Source of the DNA: Natronorubrum sediminis
GTDB lineage: Archaea; Halobacteriota; Halobacteria; Halobacteriales; Natrialbaceae
Length of the DNA stretch: 64,000 nt
Reading direction: 5' to 3'
Assembly (NCBI RefSeq): GCF_900108095.1
Contig: NZ_FNWL01000002.1
Coordinates: 540,748 to 604,747, forward strand
The translations under genes and the position numbers were made by a program. Positions 17,358 to 26,548 of this stretch are shown here, in pieces. The notes under the pieces are model-generated. The model was not told the DNA's origin. It ran no database searches and worked only from the letters and a program-made list of their open reading frames with translations. Numbering within the stretch: the stretch's first letter is position 1; every line of letters starts with the position of its first letter.

Positions 17358-18407
17358 ATGACAACCCCAGAGGCACGAGAAGAGGCGGTGCTCGAGGCAG
17401 TCCGGAAGCGCCGCGAGCGGGTTAACGACGCGATCCCGGAGGAATTGCCAGTCCAGCGGCCCGAACGGCTCTATGAAGCCTCACGCTACCTGCTCGACGC
17501 AGGTGGTAAGCGACTGCGCCCGACCGTGTTGCTCACGACGGCAGAGTCACTCGTCGATGTCGAGCCACTGTCGACTGACTATCGTGCATTCCCGTCACTC
17601 GATGGAGGCACGATCGACATCATGAACGCCGCAGTCAGCGTCGAAGTGATTCAGTCGTTTACGCTCATTCACGACGACATCATGGACGACGACGACCTTC
17701 GACGCGGCGTTCCTGCCGTACACAAGGAGTACGATATCGAGGCGGCTATCCTCGCGGGTGACACGCTCTACTCGAAGGCGTTCGAGATCATGCTCGAGAC
17801 GGGTGCCGACCCCGACCGAATGGTCGAAGCGCTCGGCATCCTCGCGACGACGTGTACGAAAATCTGTGAGGGCCAATCGTTGGACGTTACGTTCGAAGAG
17901 CGAGCCAACGTCTCTCCCGAAGAGTACCTGGAGATGGTCGAGCAAAAGACGGCCGTGTTGTACGCCGCGTCGGCGTGTCTTCCGGCCGTCTTGCTGGGAA
18001 GCGACGACGAGACGATCGAGGCCCTCTATGGCTACGGACTCGACATCGGTCGCGCGTTCCAGATCCAAGACGACGTGCTCGACTTGACGGTTCCGAGTGA
18101 CAAACTCGGCAAGCAACGAGGGAGCGACCTCGTCGAAAACAAACAGACGCTGATTACCGTCCACGCTCGAGAACAGGGTGTCGTGATCGACGATCTGGTC
18201 GACTCAGACACCGTCGAGGCCGTTACCGAAGCCGAAATCGACGCTGCCCTCGCCGAACTCGAGAAAGCAGGCTCGATCACCTACGCGAAGGAGACGGCGG
18301 AAGACCTCGTCGAACAGGGGAAATCTCGACTCGAGGTGTTGCCTGACAACGAGGCTCGACAGCTTCTGTGCGAACTGGCGGATTACCTCATCGAGCGCGG
18401 CTACTGA
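17358..18407 (+). CDS. idsA: Geranylgeranyl / farnesyl-geranyl diphosphate synthase
   Basis: ATG 17358 is one base after the rnj stop region and gives 349 residues beginning MTTPEAREEAVLEAVRKR. The first aspartate-rich motif HDDIMDDDDLRRG is near residue 106 and the second, FQIQDDVLD, near residue 234; GGKRLRP near residue 49 is the substrate-binding start of trans-prenyltransferases. It builds C20 (or C25) prenyl chains for archaeal ether lipids from isopentenyl diphosphate supplied by the mvk-ipk pair. The longer in-frame extension upstream overlaps rnj by 150 bases and was rejected. Confidence 0.94.
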   Translation: MTTPEAREEAVLEAVRKRRERVNDAIPEELPVQRPERLYEASRYLLDAGGKRLRPTVLLTTAESLVDVEPLSTDYRAFPSLDGGTIDIMNAAVSVEVIQSFTLIHDDIMDDDDLRRGVPAVHKEYDIEAAILAGDTLYSKAFEIMLETGADPDRMVEALGILATTCTKICEGQSLDVTFEERANVSPEEYLEMVEQKTAVLYAASACLPAVLLGSDDETIEALYGYGLDIGRAFQIQDDVLDLTVPSDKLGKQRGSDLVENKQTLITVHAREQGVVIDDLVDSDTVEAVTEAEIDAALAELEKAGSITYAKETAEDLVEQGKSRLEVLPDNEARQLLCELADYLIERGY

Positions 18408-18588
18408 CGCGAGTGAAGCCGCGGGAAACGCCGTTTTTCGACGGATTCAGACGAACGGGGAGCGACGGTACCGATCGGCGTCACTCGCGAGTTCTCGAAT
18501 CGACTATCGAATCGGCCAATAGCGGGTCGAAAACATCGACGAGCAGACACCGCTGAGGTTTTGAACAGGGGGTGAATACGTCCCTGTA

Positions 18589-20307
18589 ATGGACGACGAG
18601 TTACGAGAGCGCGTCGAGCGCGAGGCTGAAAAGCACGCGCTGTTGAACGCCGTCAAACACGAAAGCGACGCCAACGTCGGTGCCGTGATGGGGCCGCTGA
18701 TGGGCGATAACCCAGACTTCCGCCAGCACGCAGACGATATTCCGGGCGTTATCGGCGGTGTCATCGGTCGCGTCAACGACCTCGAGTACGCACAAAAGCG
18801 CGAGCGACTCGAGGAACTCGCCCCCGAGGAACTGGCAGAGATCGAAGCCGAGGACGAAGAAGACGAGCACGACCTGCCAGACCTTCCGCGGGCCGACGAG
18901 TACGACGAGATCCGAATGCGGTGTGCGCCGAACCCGAACGGCCCGTGGCACGTCGGCCACGCTCGCATGCCGGCCGTGATCGGAACGTATCGAGATCGCT
19001 ACGACGGCTGGTTCTGCGTCCGCTTCGACGACACCGACCCCGAGACGAAACGCCCGGACCTGACGGCGTACGACTCGATTCTCGAGGATCTCGAGTACCT
19101 CGGCTTCGAGCCGGACGACGTGTTCCGGGCGAGTGACCGACTCGAGACCTACTACGATCACGCTCGCGAGTTGATCGACCTCGGTGGAGCCTACACGTGT
19201 TCGTGCTCGGGCGAGGAGTTCTCGGAACTGAAAAATTCGGGCGAGGCCTGTCCTCACCGCGACAAGGACGACCAAACCGTCTTCGAGGAGTTCGAAGACA
19301 TGATCGCCGGCGAGTACGAAAGCGGCGAGATGGTCTTGCGCGTGAAGACGGACATCGAACACAAGAATCCGGCACTCAGAGACTGGGTCGCTTTCCGGAT
19401 GATCGACACGCCACACCCTCGCGAGGAGGCGAGTGAGTATCGCTGCTGGCCGATGCTCGACTTCCAGTCGGGCGTCGACGATCATTTAATCGGCATCACG
19501 CACATCATTCGCGGAATCGACCTGCAAGACTCCGCGAAGCGCCAGCGGTTCGTCTACGACTACTTCGATTGGGAGTATCCGGAGGTCGTCCACTGGGGAC
19601 ACGTTCAGATCGACGCCTACGACGTGAAGATGAGCACCTCGACGATTTCGGAACTCATCGAGGACGGCGAACTCGAGGGCTGGGACGACCCGCGCGTGCC
19701 GACGCTCAAGAGCCTGCGACGACGCGGCATTCGAGGCGAAGCAATCGTCGAGTCCATGGTGGGGCTCGGAACCTCGACCAGCGACGTCGACCTCGCGATG
19801 AGCACGATCTACGCGAACAACCGCGAACTGATCGACGAGGAGACGGACCGGCGCTTTTTCGTCCGCGATGGTAACCAGATCCCATTGGGCGGAAGTCCAC
19901 CCGACGAAGCGGATCCACTGCGTCACCCGAATCACGAGGATCGAGGCGTGCGCGAGATTCCCGTCGGCGACTCGGTGTTGCTCGAACCCGACGACCTCCC
20001 ACAGCGCGAGGAGCGCATCTGGCTCAAGGGACTGGGTTGTTTCCAGTACACTCGAGACACGCTCCAGTACACCGGCGACGACATCGACGTCGTTCGAGAG
20101 GGGGACGTCGACGTGATTCACTGGGTTCCAGCGACAGAGAGCGTCTCGCTTCGAATGCGAACGCCAGACGGAGACGTTCGCGGTCACGCCGAACCCGGCG
20201 TCGGCGACCTCGAACCCGACGAACTCGTCCAGTTCGTCCGGGTCGGATTCGCGAGAATAGATCGACAGGACGAGGATGAGACGGTCGCGTACTTCACGCA
20301 CGAGTAA
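18589..20307 (+). CDS. gltX: Glutamyl-tRNA synthetase (archaeal type)
   Basis: This 572-residue class I synthetase charges tRNA-Glu, and in haloarchaea also tRNA-Gln for later amidation. The HIGH motif appears as PNGPWHVGHARMP (about residue 118), and the KMSKS loop as VKMSTSTIS (about residue 345). The N-terminal 100 residues are the archaeal/eukaryal-specific helical domain and the C-terminus is the beta-barrel anticodon domain of the GlnRS-like branch. A Cys pair (CSCSGEEF...C) near residue 204 resembles a zinc site. The 181-bp gap before it separates it from idsA, so it may have its own promoter. Conserved haloarchaeal order rnj-idsA-gltX supports the call. Confidence 0.95.
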   Translation: MDDELRERVEREAEKHALLNAVKHESDANVGAVMGPLMGDNPDFRQHADDIPGVIGGVIGRVNDLEYAQKRERLEELAPEELAEIEAEDEEDEHDLPDLPRADEYDEIRMRCAPNPNGPWHVGHARMPAVIGTYRDRYDGWFCVRFDDTDPETKRPDLTAYDSILEDLEYLGFEPDDVFRASDRLETYYDHARELIDLGGAYTCSCSGEEFSELKNSGEACPHRDKDDQTVFEEFEDMIAGEYESGEMVLRVKTDIEHKNPALRDWVAFRMIDTPHPREEASEYRCWPMLDFQSGVDDHLIGITHIIRGIDLQDSAKRQRFVYDYFDWEYPEVVHWGHVQIDAYDVKMSTSTISELIEDGELEGWDDPRVPTLKSLRRRGIRGEAIVESMVGLGTSTSDVDLAMSTIYANNRELIDEETDRRFFVRDGNQIPLGGSPPDEADPLRHPNHEDRGVREIPVGDSVLLEPDDLPQREERIWLKGLGCFQYTRDTLQYTGDDIDVVREGDVDVIHWVPATESVSLRMRTPDGDVRGHAEPGVGDLEPDELVQFVRVGFARIDRQDEDETVAYFTHE

Positions 20308-20338
20308 CTCGCGCTAGGTTCGAAGAAGGGCTGAGAAC

Positions 20339-20653
20339 TTACTCTTCGTCGCCGGTGTCGGTGTCGCCGGGGCCACTTTCACCAGTGGAATCGGAGGCCG
20401 TCTCGCCAGGTTCTCGGTCGGTTTCTCCCTCGCTGTTTGGCGTTTCGCTCGTGGAACCGTCCGACTCGTCTGCCGTGGGCCCGTCGCTGACGGGCTCGAT
20501 TTTGGTACTGCCACACTCGGGACACGACGATTGTTCGTTGTAGATTTCTGCCCCACAGTTTCGACACCGGTACTCGGCACTGTCGTCACGGGCGGCGACT
20601 GCTTCCTGTTTGAATCGCTCGACCTTCTCACCCAGCCGTTCGAACATGCTCAT
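20339..20653 (-). CDS. Zinc-ribbon protein with acidic tail
   Basis: This 104-residue protein starts MSMFERLGEKVERFKQEA (ATG 20653; a second ATG at 20647 would also fit). It has a coiled amphipathic N-terminus, then a four-cysteine ribbon CRNCGAEIYNEQSSCPECG at about residues 30-48, and then a disordered Asp/Glu/Ser/Thr tail. The ribbon implies zinc and contact with nucleic acid or protein. It is convergent with gltX, and the neighbouring 57-residue Cys protein is on the same strand just upstream. Function unknown; such proteins next to gltX recur in haloarchaea. Confidence 0.72.
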   Translation of the reverse strand: MSMFERLGEKVERFKQEAVAARDDSAEYRCRNCGAEIYNEQSSCPECGSTKIEPVSDGPTADESDGSTSETPNSEGETDREPGETASDSTGESGPGDTDTGDEE

Positions 20654-20771
20654 AGCGATGCAATCGGGCCACAGCGGGATAAATTCCACCGCCGAGAAAA
20701 GACGCGCACGTATTCAGTGCGAGCGCTGCGAGAAGTGTCGTCGGTTCGCTGGCTCGAATCCTCGAGGCAGC

Positions 20772-20945
20772 TCAGCGATCGCTCTCGAGGAGGTCATCAC
20801 CGTGTTCGACGATTGGATCTGCGACGACGCCATCTTGCTGGCCCAACACTCGAGCGTGGGGGGCACAGACCAGTCGGTTGTCGCGCCAGGGGATGTGGAG
20901 TTCGACGGCGACTGGTCGGTCACAGTCGTCTTCCGCACAGTTCAT
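20772..20945 (-). CDS. Small Cys-rich protein, 57 aa
   Basis: A 57-codon frame runs from ATG 20945 to TGA at 20772-20774. The product begins MNCAEDDCDRPVAVELHIPW and continues to NRLVCAPHARVL, so it contains C-x4-C followed by C-x2-H, a compact treble-clef-like metal site. I remember near-identical small proteins in other haloarchaea in the gltX neighbourhood. It sits between the zinc-ribbon gene and the DUF456 gene on the same strand. Function unknown; metal binding is inferred from residue spacing only. Confidence 0.72.
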   Translation of the reverse strand: MNCAEDDCDRPVAVELHIPWRDNRLVCAPHARVLGQQDGVVADPIVEHGDDLLESDR

Positions 20946-21017
20946 ACGCACACCTACGACGGCAAGTGACTCATCGGTTTCGGCGACGGTCGACTCGAGT
21001 GGATTGCGCCGGTGCGC

Positions 21018-21503
21018 TCAGAGGGCGAAGACGGAAACGACGAACACGAAGAGCATCGTCGCGGTCAACATCGCCTGAATCGCACTCGAGGCGAGCGTCC
21101 CGACGGTCGCAAAGAGTGCAGAACGGGCGCTGTGGTTGGCGTCGCCTCGACGGAGATACTCGACGACGAAAACCGTTCCAAAGAGCCCGATAAGCAAGCC
21201 GACGGGACCGACGACGAGTAACGAGACGATAGCGACGACCCCCGCGATGGTCGTCGTCGTCCACGACGCACCGCCGACTCGAGCGGCGAGGGCCCCGGCG
21301 AAAAACTCGGCGAAGAGCGTCACTACTCCGAGAACCGTGAGGATGCCGAGTGTGATCGTTCCGGGTTCGGCAAAGCCACTCGCCCACCAGTAGAGATAGA
21401 CGCCGGAGAGCGAGAGCAATCCGCCGGGAACGATCGGGACGAGCGTTCCGACGACGCCACCCACGAGCAAGGCAACTGCGACCATGGTGACCGCGTCGAC
21501 CAT
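21018..21503 (-). CDS. DUF456 family membrane protein
   Basis: This 161-residue hydrophobic protein has about four or five transmembrane segments, with the DUF456 hallmarks: an N-terminal helix followed by VVGTLVPIVPGGLLSLSGVYLYWW, and a glycine-rich central helix VVGPVGLLIGLFGTVFVVEYLRRG. DUF456 proteins are widespread small membrane proteins without a known activity. It lies upstream of the 57-residue Cys protein on the same strand and is divergent from the short-chain dehydrogenase at 21659. Confidence 0.85.
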   Translation of the reverse strand: MVDAVTMVAVALLVGGVVGTLVPIVPGGLLSLSGVYLYWWASGFAEPGTITLGILTVLGVVTLFAEFFAGALAARVGGASWTTTTIAGVVAIVSLLVVGPVGLLIGLFGTVFVVEYLRRGDANHSARSALFATVGTLASSAIQAMLTATMLFVFVVSVFAL

Positions 21504-21658
21504 ATCTGGTCCACAATGGGGTGGGGTAAAGGCGTAGCGTCTTCACACCGACGCCGTGTGTGCACTCACTCGAGTGCGTCCGGCCGTCATTTTGATTGTG
21601 AGTCGTCCGTCATCACTGCTACCCATATCATTAGGTGTGTCCCTTCGAACGTCACCAC

Positions 21659-22399
21659 ATGACGGAAATTCGCGGTGCAATCGTCGTCGGCGCGTCGTCG
21701 GGCATCGGCGAAGCGCTCGCCAGAACGCTCGCCGAGGAGGGTTACGAGGTCGGATTGACCGCCCGCCGAACCGAGCGACTTCGACAGATCGGGACGGAAC
21801 TCCCGACGAAGTCGTACGTCGCGACGATGGACGTCACGAACCCCGAAGACGCTCGAGCGGGCTTTGTCGAACTCGCCGAGGCCATGCCGTCGGTCGATCT
21901 GGTCGTCGTTAGTGCAGGCGTCGGGGACGCGAACCACGATCTCGAGTGGGAGACGGAACGACGGACGATCGACGTCAACGTGCGCGGCTTCGCCGCCATT
22001 GCGAGCGCTGCGGTGGCGCACTTCGAGGAGACGTCGGATTCGACGAGCGAACGCGACGGTCACCTCGTCGGCATCTCGTCCGTCGCAGCCCGCTTCGGAA
22101 CCGGCGGAACGCAGGCGTACAACGCCTCGAAAGCGTTCGTCTCGACCTATCTCGAGGGACTTCGGAGTCGCCAACGAGGCCGCGAGAGCGACGTGACGAT
22201 CACCACGGTCGAGCCGGGATTCGTCGATACCGACCTCGCCTACGGGACGTTCTGGGACTGCCAACCCGAGACGGCGGCGACGCAGATCGCTCGAGCGATT
22301 CGGAGGGGACGAACGCACGTCTACGTTACCCGGCGCTGGCGTTTGATCGCGTGGTTCTTCGAACTGGTTCCCTCGAGAATCATCCAGCGACTGCTTTGA
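21659..22399 (+). CDS. Short-chain dehydrogenase/reductase
   Basis: ATG 21659 gives 246 residues starting MTEIRGAIVVGASSGIGEAL, the N-terminal Rossmann GxxxGxG cofactor motif. Further on are the SDR serine block (VGISSVAARF) and the catalytic Y-x3-K (AYNASKAFV). VEPGFVDTDLA is the usual substrate-loop start. The C-terminal TRRWRLIAWFFELVPSRI is a basic amphipathic segment as in membrane-peripheral SDRs such as YdfG/DltE-like enzymes. The substrate cannot be inferred. It is convergent with tmcA with a 27-bp gap. Confidence 0.88.
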   Translation: MTEIRGAIVVGASSGIGEALARTLAEEGYEVGLTARRTERLRQIGTELPTKSYVATMDVTNPEDARAGFVELAEAMPSVDLVVVSAGVGDANHDLEWETERRTIDVNVRGFAAIASAAVAHFEETSDSTSERDGHLVGISSVAARFGTGGTQAYNASKAFVSTYLEGLRSRQRGRESDVTITTVEPGFVDTDLAYGTFWDCQPETAATQIARAIRRGRTHVYVTRRWRLIAWFFELVPSRIIQRLL

Positions 22400-22426
22400 A
22401 TTGTGATCAATCGACGATAGGCGCGT

Positions 22427-24793
22427 TCACGGGTCACGGAATCGCTCTCGCACCTCACGAGCAACGTCGGTTCCGTAGTGGTCGACGAGCGGGCGAATCG
22501 CGTCGCCGAGGGCCCGTTTGCACTGCCCCGTCGAGTGGTACTCGAGACGAGTCGTAACTGCTTCCCAGTCTCGAGCCTGAAGCCCTTTCTCGACGAGCAG
22601 TCGCTCTTCGCGCTCCGTCAACTCGATGTTCGGCGGGTTCTCGACAAAATACTGCACGATCAGGTCACGGAACGGACCGGGATCGACGTCGAAGAGACCT
22701 GGCCCGTAGGCTGCACTGGCAACGATGCGCCACTCGTGAGCGGAGAGTGCGAGTGATGGGGCTGGGCCATCGTCGACGGATCGTAACGCTTCGCACACGG
22801 TATCGGGATCGAGGCCGGCGAGCGAATCGGTACACAACGCGTGCACTCGACTCGTGAACCACTCGGCGTGGCGGTCGTGGAGTGTGCGCCCACTGTCACT
22901 CGTCGGCGCGAGCATGAGGGCGGAGTGTTCGCCGCTGGCCTCGTTGCGCGTCGTCGAGAGGTGAACCGTTCGATAGCCGTTCGTCCGCCAGAAGGAGAGC
23001 AAGTCGGGCGTGGCGCCGAAACCGGTTCCGAGCCAATCGAGCGAGTCGGCGAACTCGTCGTGGATGCACTCGAGGACGTGCGAGCCGAGGCCGTTGGATC
23101 TGACGGCGTGGTGTGTCGCGATGCGAACGACGCGGAGCCCCGACGGCGACGCGGCGGCTTCGTCTCGCAATTGGCTCGTGAGCACGTCTGGAAGCATGTT
23201 CCCGCGAACGCGACCGCCCTCGTACATCGTCCTCCGCGTTTCTGCAGAGAGGTTCCCTTCGTGAGCGAGCAACGCGACGCTGGCGACGTGTCTCGATCCG
23301 GCGGCGTCCGGATCGGTAACGAGCGCACGAGCCTCGAGGTTCGGTGCATCGAGCAGCCTCGCGAGGTCGTCGGGTGTGGTCCGGTAGTGTGCGAGGACGA
23401 GGAGTCCGAACGCCTCCCTGAGCAGTCGTTCGTTCCCGTTGGAGTCGTCGCTGGTGTTCGAGACGAGCGCTGACGGCTCGAGGCGACGATACTCGACGGT
23501 TTCCGGCCGGGCGTCGTCGACCAGTGACTCGACGGGTGGCCGAGCGTCGAGCAACAATGCGTTGAACGCCCAGACCTCGATTGGATCGCCTCCAGCGTAA
23601 CGGATCGGCTCGAGAAGCGTCCGTTCGACCACCTCGTGATCGGCGTCTGCGAGTCGGTCTCGAAAACGAACCGAGAAGCCCCTTCCTGCACCCTCGTAGC
23701 CGTGAATCGTCGTCGCGAACGCGACTCGGTCGGCAGCGAGAAACGACTCGAGTCTCGAGACGGGCAACGCGGCCGCCTCGTCGACGATGACGGCGTCCCA
23801 GGGCTCGAGTCGAGCCGTCGCCTCGGTCGGTTCGAGGTACTGCACTCGCCCTCCGGTACTCGTCTCGAGGCGACGGGGCGTTTCGCCGGTAACTGTCACC
23901 CCCGGGAGCGCCTCGTATAGCGCGGTCGCACGCTCGAAGAGTTCGCTCACGTTTCGACTGCGTGGGGCCGTAACGAGGACCGAGTGTCCCGCGGCGGCCA
24001 TCGCCCCCGCTGCAAGTCCCGCGGCGCTCGACTTTCCTCGTCCCCTGTCGGCTTCGAGAACGACGGCGCGCGGACGCTGTGACACGGACGTCGAGTCGGC
24101 CGTCTGCATTTCCTCGGCACTCGACGCTGGTCGTGGGTCTATCGACTCGAGTGTGGCGACGGCGTCGGACTGATCTGCCGTGAGACACGCCTCGTAAACG
24201 GCAGTCGGAAATATTCCGTCGGGTGGTTGTGCTCGGTCCGGTCGTCTGCTATCGATCAGCTTCGGCGAGGGCTCGGTCAATCCGCTGTCGACGATCCGCT
24301 CTTCCTCGAGGTCGACGATGCCGATTCCCCGGTGGGTGCGGAGGGTGTCGACCAGCCGGCGTGTAAAGTTGCTCGTCACGTCCGACAGCGAGTACGGTGG
24401 AACGGCGAGGGACTGGGCGAACTCGCCCCGATGAGTGGGCCACTCATCGAGCGATGGTGTAAGGAAGATCAGTAACCCGCCGCCGTCGACCGCACCGACG
24501 AGCTTACCGAGTGCGTTCGGACGGAGCCCAGCGTGTGCGTCGAGAACGATCGCGTCTCGAGTCGTTCCGAGGAGTTCGCTCGCGTTCGACTGCGGGAGCT
24601 GTTCACAGCGGAGTCGGTCGTCGGGACCGACGAGCGTCGTGGCCGTGATCGGAATCGGAAGGCTCTCGAGAACGGACGCGAGCGTCTCGTATCCGCGTTC
24701 ACGCTCGCCAGCGAGTACCAGGAGCCGTCGCTCGTTCGTTCGCGTCGCTTCCTCGAACAACGACGCTGCGAGGTCGGCGGCGGTCGCGTCCAT
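22427..24793 (-). CDS. tmcA: tRNA(Met) cytidine acetyltransferase TmcA
   Basis: This 788-residue multidomain protein has an N-terminal DUF1726-like domain, an RNA-helicase-like ATPase with P-loop EADRGRGKSSAAGLAAG near residue 245 and Walker B VIVDEAAALP, and a GNAT acetyltransferase part around residue 558 (ATHHAVRSNGLGSHVLE), followed by the C-terminal tRNA-binding region. TmcA/Kre33-type enzymes make N4-acetylcytidine at the wobble position of elongator tRNA-Met and, in some archaea, at many rRNA sites. Length is slightly above that of bacterial TmcA, as usual for archaea. It is divergent from the rpl7ae operon. Confidence 0.93.
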   Translation of the reverse strand: MDATAADLAASLFEEATRTNERRLLVLAGERERGYETLASVLESLPIPITATTLVGPDDRLRCEQLPQSNASELLGTTRDAIVLDAHAGLRPNALGKLVGAVDGGGLLIFLTPSLDEWPTHRGEFAQSLAVPPYSLSDVTSNFTRRLVDTLRTHRGIGIVDLEEERIVDSGLTEPSPKLIDSRRPDRAQPPDGIFPTAVYEACLTADQSDAVATLESIDPRPASSAEEMQTADSTSVSQRPRAVVLEADRGRGKSSAAGLAAGAMAAAGHSVLVTAPRSRNVSELFERATALYEALPGVTVTGETPRRLETSTGGRVQYLEPTEATARLEPWDAVIVDEAAALPVSRLESFLAADRVAFATTIHGYEGAGRGFSVRFRDRLADADHEVVERTLLEPIRYAGGDPIEVWAFNALLLDARPPVESLVDDARPETVEYRRLEPSALVSNTSDDSNGNERLLREAFGLLVLAHYRTTPDDLARLLDAPNLEARALVTDPDAAGSRHVASVALLAHEGNLSAETRRTMYEGGRVRGNMLPDVLTSQLRDEAAASPSGLRVVRIATHHAVRSNGLGSHVLECIHDEFADSLDWLGTGFGATPDLLSFWRTNGYRTVHLSTTRNEASGEHSALMLAPTSDSGRTLHDRHAEWFTSRVHALCTDSLAGLDPDTVCEALRSVDDGPAPSLALSAHEWRIVASAAYGPGLFDVDPGPFRDLIVQYFVENPPNIELTEREERLLVEKGLQARDWEAVTTRLEYHSTGQCKRALGDAIRPLVDHYGTDVAREVRERFRDP

Positions 24794-24910
24794 GTAACCG
24801 ACTCTGGCTCTCGAGAGTAATAGCCATCGGAGAAACCAGACACGACCGGTGAGATCCCCTGACGAAATTCTGTGTGGAATAATCGCACGGCTCTATTCGT
24901 TTGAACACGC

Positions 24911-24916
24911 TTTTAA
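24911..24916 (+). promoter_or_regulatory. TATA box of the rpl7ae operon
   Basis: TTTTAA in the context GCTTTTAAGG is a good haloarchaeal TATA. It predicts a start near 24937-24942, about 130 bases before the rpl7ae ATG, so this mRNA has a long leader, unlike most in this organism. Confidence 0.55.
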
Positions 24917-24934
24917 GGGGGGCAACGCTACAGA

Positions 24935-25071
24935 CGTAGTACACCCTACGCGGGGTTGATGATGCTCCTAGCCCCACAGGACTTTCGCCGGAAATCGCTT
25001 CCGGAACGGGGTGTCCAGCGCCCCGGACGGCAGGGGAGCGAGAGCCCACGTGTAGGAGAGGTGAACAACCA
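24935..25071 (+). promoter_or_regulatory. Structured 5' leader of rpl7ae with possible L7Ae-binding kink-turn
   Basis: Between the TATA box and the start codon are successive hairpins: 24935-24939 with 24946-24950; GGGG 24952-24955 with CCCC 24972-24975; 24988-24993 with 24999-25004 (CCGGAA with TTCCGG); and 25007-25011 with 25021-25025. The second hairpin loop contains TTGATGATG (24956-24964), which resembles the box C / kink-turn element recognised by L7Ae. A GGAGAGGTG stretch just before the ATG provides a Shine-Dalgarno-like site. Archaeal L7Ae is known to repress its own mRNA through a leader kink-turn in other lineages; that it does so here is inference. Confidence 0.5.
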
Positions 25072-25434
25072 ATGTCAGTTTACGTAACAACCGATATCCC
25101 AGCCGACCTCGCCGAGGACTCTCTCGAGGCCCTCGAGGTCGCACGAGACACCGGACGAGTAAAGAAAGGAACGAACGAAACCACGAAAGCGATCGAGCGC
25201 GGCAACGCCGACCTCGTCTACGTCGCAGAAGACGTCTCCCCGGAAGAAATCGTCATGCACCTGCCAGAACTCGCAGACGAGAAGGGCATTCCTGTCGTCT
25301 TCATCGAGACCCAAGACGACGTCGGTCACGCCGCCGGCCTCGAGGTTGGCTCGGCTGCAGCCGCCATCGTCGACTCTGGAGAGGCTTCGGGCGACGTCGA
25401 AGACATCGCTGACAAGGTCGAGGACCTCGACTGA
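25072..25434 (+). CDS. rpl7ae: Large ribosomal subunit protein eL8 (L7Ae)
   Basis: This 120-residue protein is the archaeal L7Ae: a 50S protein that also binds kink-turns in box C/D and H/ACA guide RNPs and in RNase P. The characteristic blocks are RKGTNE-like [15 protein letters not shown] near residue 42, [13 protein letters not shown] near residue 56, and IPVVFI followed by the loop before the C-terminal helix. It is the first gene of the operon rpl7ae-rps28e-rpl24e-ndk. The long hairpin-rich leader makes autoregulation plausible. Confidence 0.97.
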   Translation: MSVYVTTDIPADLAEDSLEALEVARDTGRVKKGTNETTKAIERGNADLVYVAEDVSPEEIVMHLPELADEKGIPVVFIETQDDVGHAAGLEVGSAAAAIVDSGEASGDVEDIADKVEDLD

Positions 25435-25445
25435 GGTGATCAGAG

Positions 25446-25670
25446 ATGAGTGCTGAAGAGGAAGAAAGCGGCTCTACGCCCGCCGAGGTCATCGAGATCG
25501 TCGGCAAGACCGGCATGCACGGCGAAGCCATGCAGGTCAAATGCCGAATCAAGGAGGGCGAGAATCAGGGACGAATCATTACCCGAAACTGCCTCGGGCC
25601 GGTCCGCGAAGGGGACGTACTCCAGCTTCGCGAGACCGCTCGAGAGGCCGACTCCATCGGAGGACAATAA
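25446..25670 (+). CDS. rps28e: Small ribosomal subunit protein eS28 (S28e)
   Basis: This 74-residue protein has the S28e OB-like barrel motifs: [20 protein letters not shown], the central [20 protein letters not shown] and the absolutely conserved C-terminal [18 protein letters not shown]. It begins 11 bases after rpl7ae and is followed after 3 bases by rpl24e. Length is normal for archaea. Confidence 0.97.
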   Translation: MSAEEEESGSTPAEVIEIVGKTGMHGEAMQVKCRIKEGENQGRIITRNCLGPVREGDVLQLRETAREADSIGGQ

Positions 25671-25673
25671 CCA

Positions 25674-26087
25674 ATGGTCGAGAAACGAACGTGTGATTAC
25701 ACGGGCGAAGACATCGAGCCCGGCACGGGCATCATGTACGTCCGCAACGACGGCACCGTGCTCCACTTCGTCGACTCGAAGGCAGAGAAAAATTACAAGC
25801 TCGGACGCGAACCACGCGACCTCGAGTGGACCGAAGAAGGTCGTGCCGGCAAGGGCCCAGCCCAGGCCGACACGCCAGCCGACGAGGACGACGTCGTCGA
25901 GGCGAGCGAAGACGAGGACCTCGAGACCGAAGACGAGGACGAAGATGAAGACGTCTCCGCCGGTGACGAATCGGTCGACGAGACCGAAGACGACGGTGAC
26001 GCTGACGTCGAAACCGACGCCGACGAATCCGACGAAGCGGAAGAAGCGGCGGACGAAAACGACGCGAGCGACGAGGACGACCAATGA
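25674..26087 (+). CDS. rpl24e: Large ribosomal subunit protein eL24 (L24e) with degenerate zinc site and acidic tail
   Basis: The 137-residue protein contains an eL24 domain in residues 1-60 ([31 protein letters not shown]). The canonical domain has four zinc cysteines, but here only Cys7 remains; the others are replaced by Thr10, Val33 and Ala37. Residues 61-137 form a tail of nearly pure Asp/Glu with Ala, Ser and Thr, more than doubling the usual length of about 60. It lies 3 bases after rps28e and overlaps ndk by ATGA. The ribosomal role is inferred from the domain and operon; the fold must be stable without zinc if functional. Confidence 0.93.
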   Translation: MVEKRTCDYTGEDIEPGTGIMYVRNDGTVLHFVDSKAEKNYKLGREPRDLEWTEEGRAGKGPAQADTPADEDDVVEASEDEDLETEDEDEDEDVSAGDESVDETEDDGDADVETDADESDEAEEAADENDASDEDDQ

Positions 26088-26548
26088 GCGATCACGAACG
26101 CACTTTCGTGATGATCAAGCCCGATGCGTTCGCACGCGGGATCGTTGGCGACGTCGTCTCGCGACTCGAGGACCGCGGTCTCAAACTCGCCGGCATCAAG
26201 GTCATCAACATGCCAGAAGAGCGAGCGAAAGAACACTACAGCGAACACGAGGACAAGCCGTTCTTCGACGACCTGATCGAGTTCATTACGGCTGGTCCCG
26301 TCGTCCCGATGGTCTGGGAAGGTCAGGACGCGACCCGCCAGGTTCGCCAGATGATCGGTGCGACCGATCCGCTCGAGGCACAACCAGGAACCATCCGCGG
26401 TGATTACGCACTCGATCTCGGTCGAAACGTCGTTCACGCCGCCGACCACGAAGACGAGGGCGCGAACGAACGCGAGATCGCGATTCACTTCGACGACGAC
26501 GAACTGATCGACTACGAGCAACACGACGCCGAGTGGCTCTACGAGTAA
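26084..26548 (+). CDS. ndk: Nucleoside diphosphate kinase
   Basis: This 154-residue cytosolic enzyme transfers gamma-phosphate between nucleoside triphosphates and diphosphates through a phospho-histidine. It opens with [19 protein letters not shown] and contains the active-site motif [17 protein letters not shown] with the catalytic His (canonical NxxHGSDS is modified to NVVHAADH). [10 protein letters not shown] is the conserved central block. The start overlaps the rpl24e stop (ATGA), completing this ribosomal operon. Confidence 0.97.
   Translation: MSDHERTFVMIKPDAFARGIVGDVVSRLEDRGLKLAGIKVINMPEERAKEHYSEHEDKPFFDDLIEFITAGPVVPMVWEGQDATRQVRQMIGATDPLEAQPGTIRGDYALDLGRNVVHAADHEDEGANEREIAIHFDDDELIDYEQHDAEWLYE

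Noticed and set aside
22660-23691. Long frames inside tmcA on both strands (for example 22660-23691 and 22841-23473)
   Set aside because: Arg/Ser/Pro-rich translations typical of out-of-frame reading in GC-rich DNA; tmcA is complete and well conserved in the main frame.
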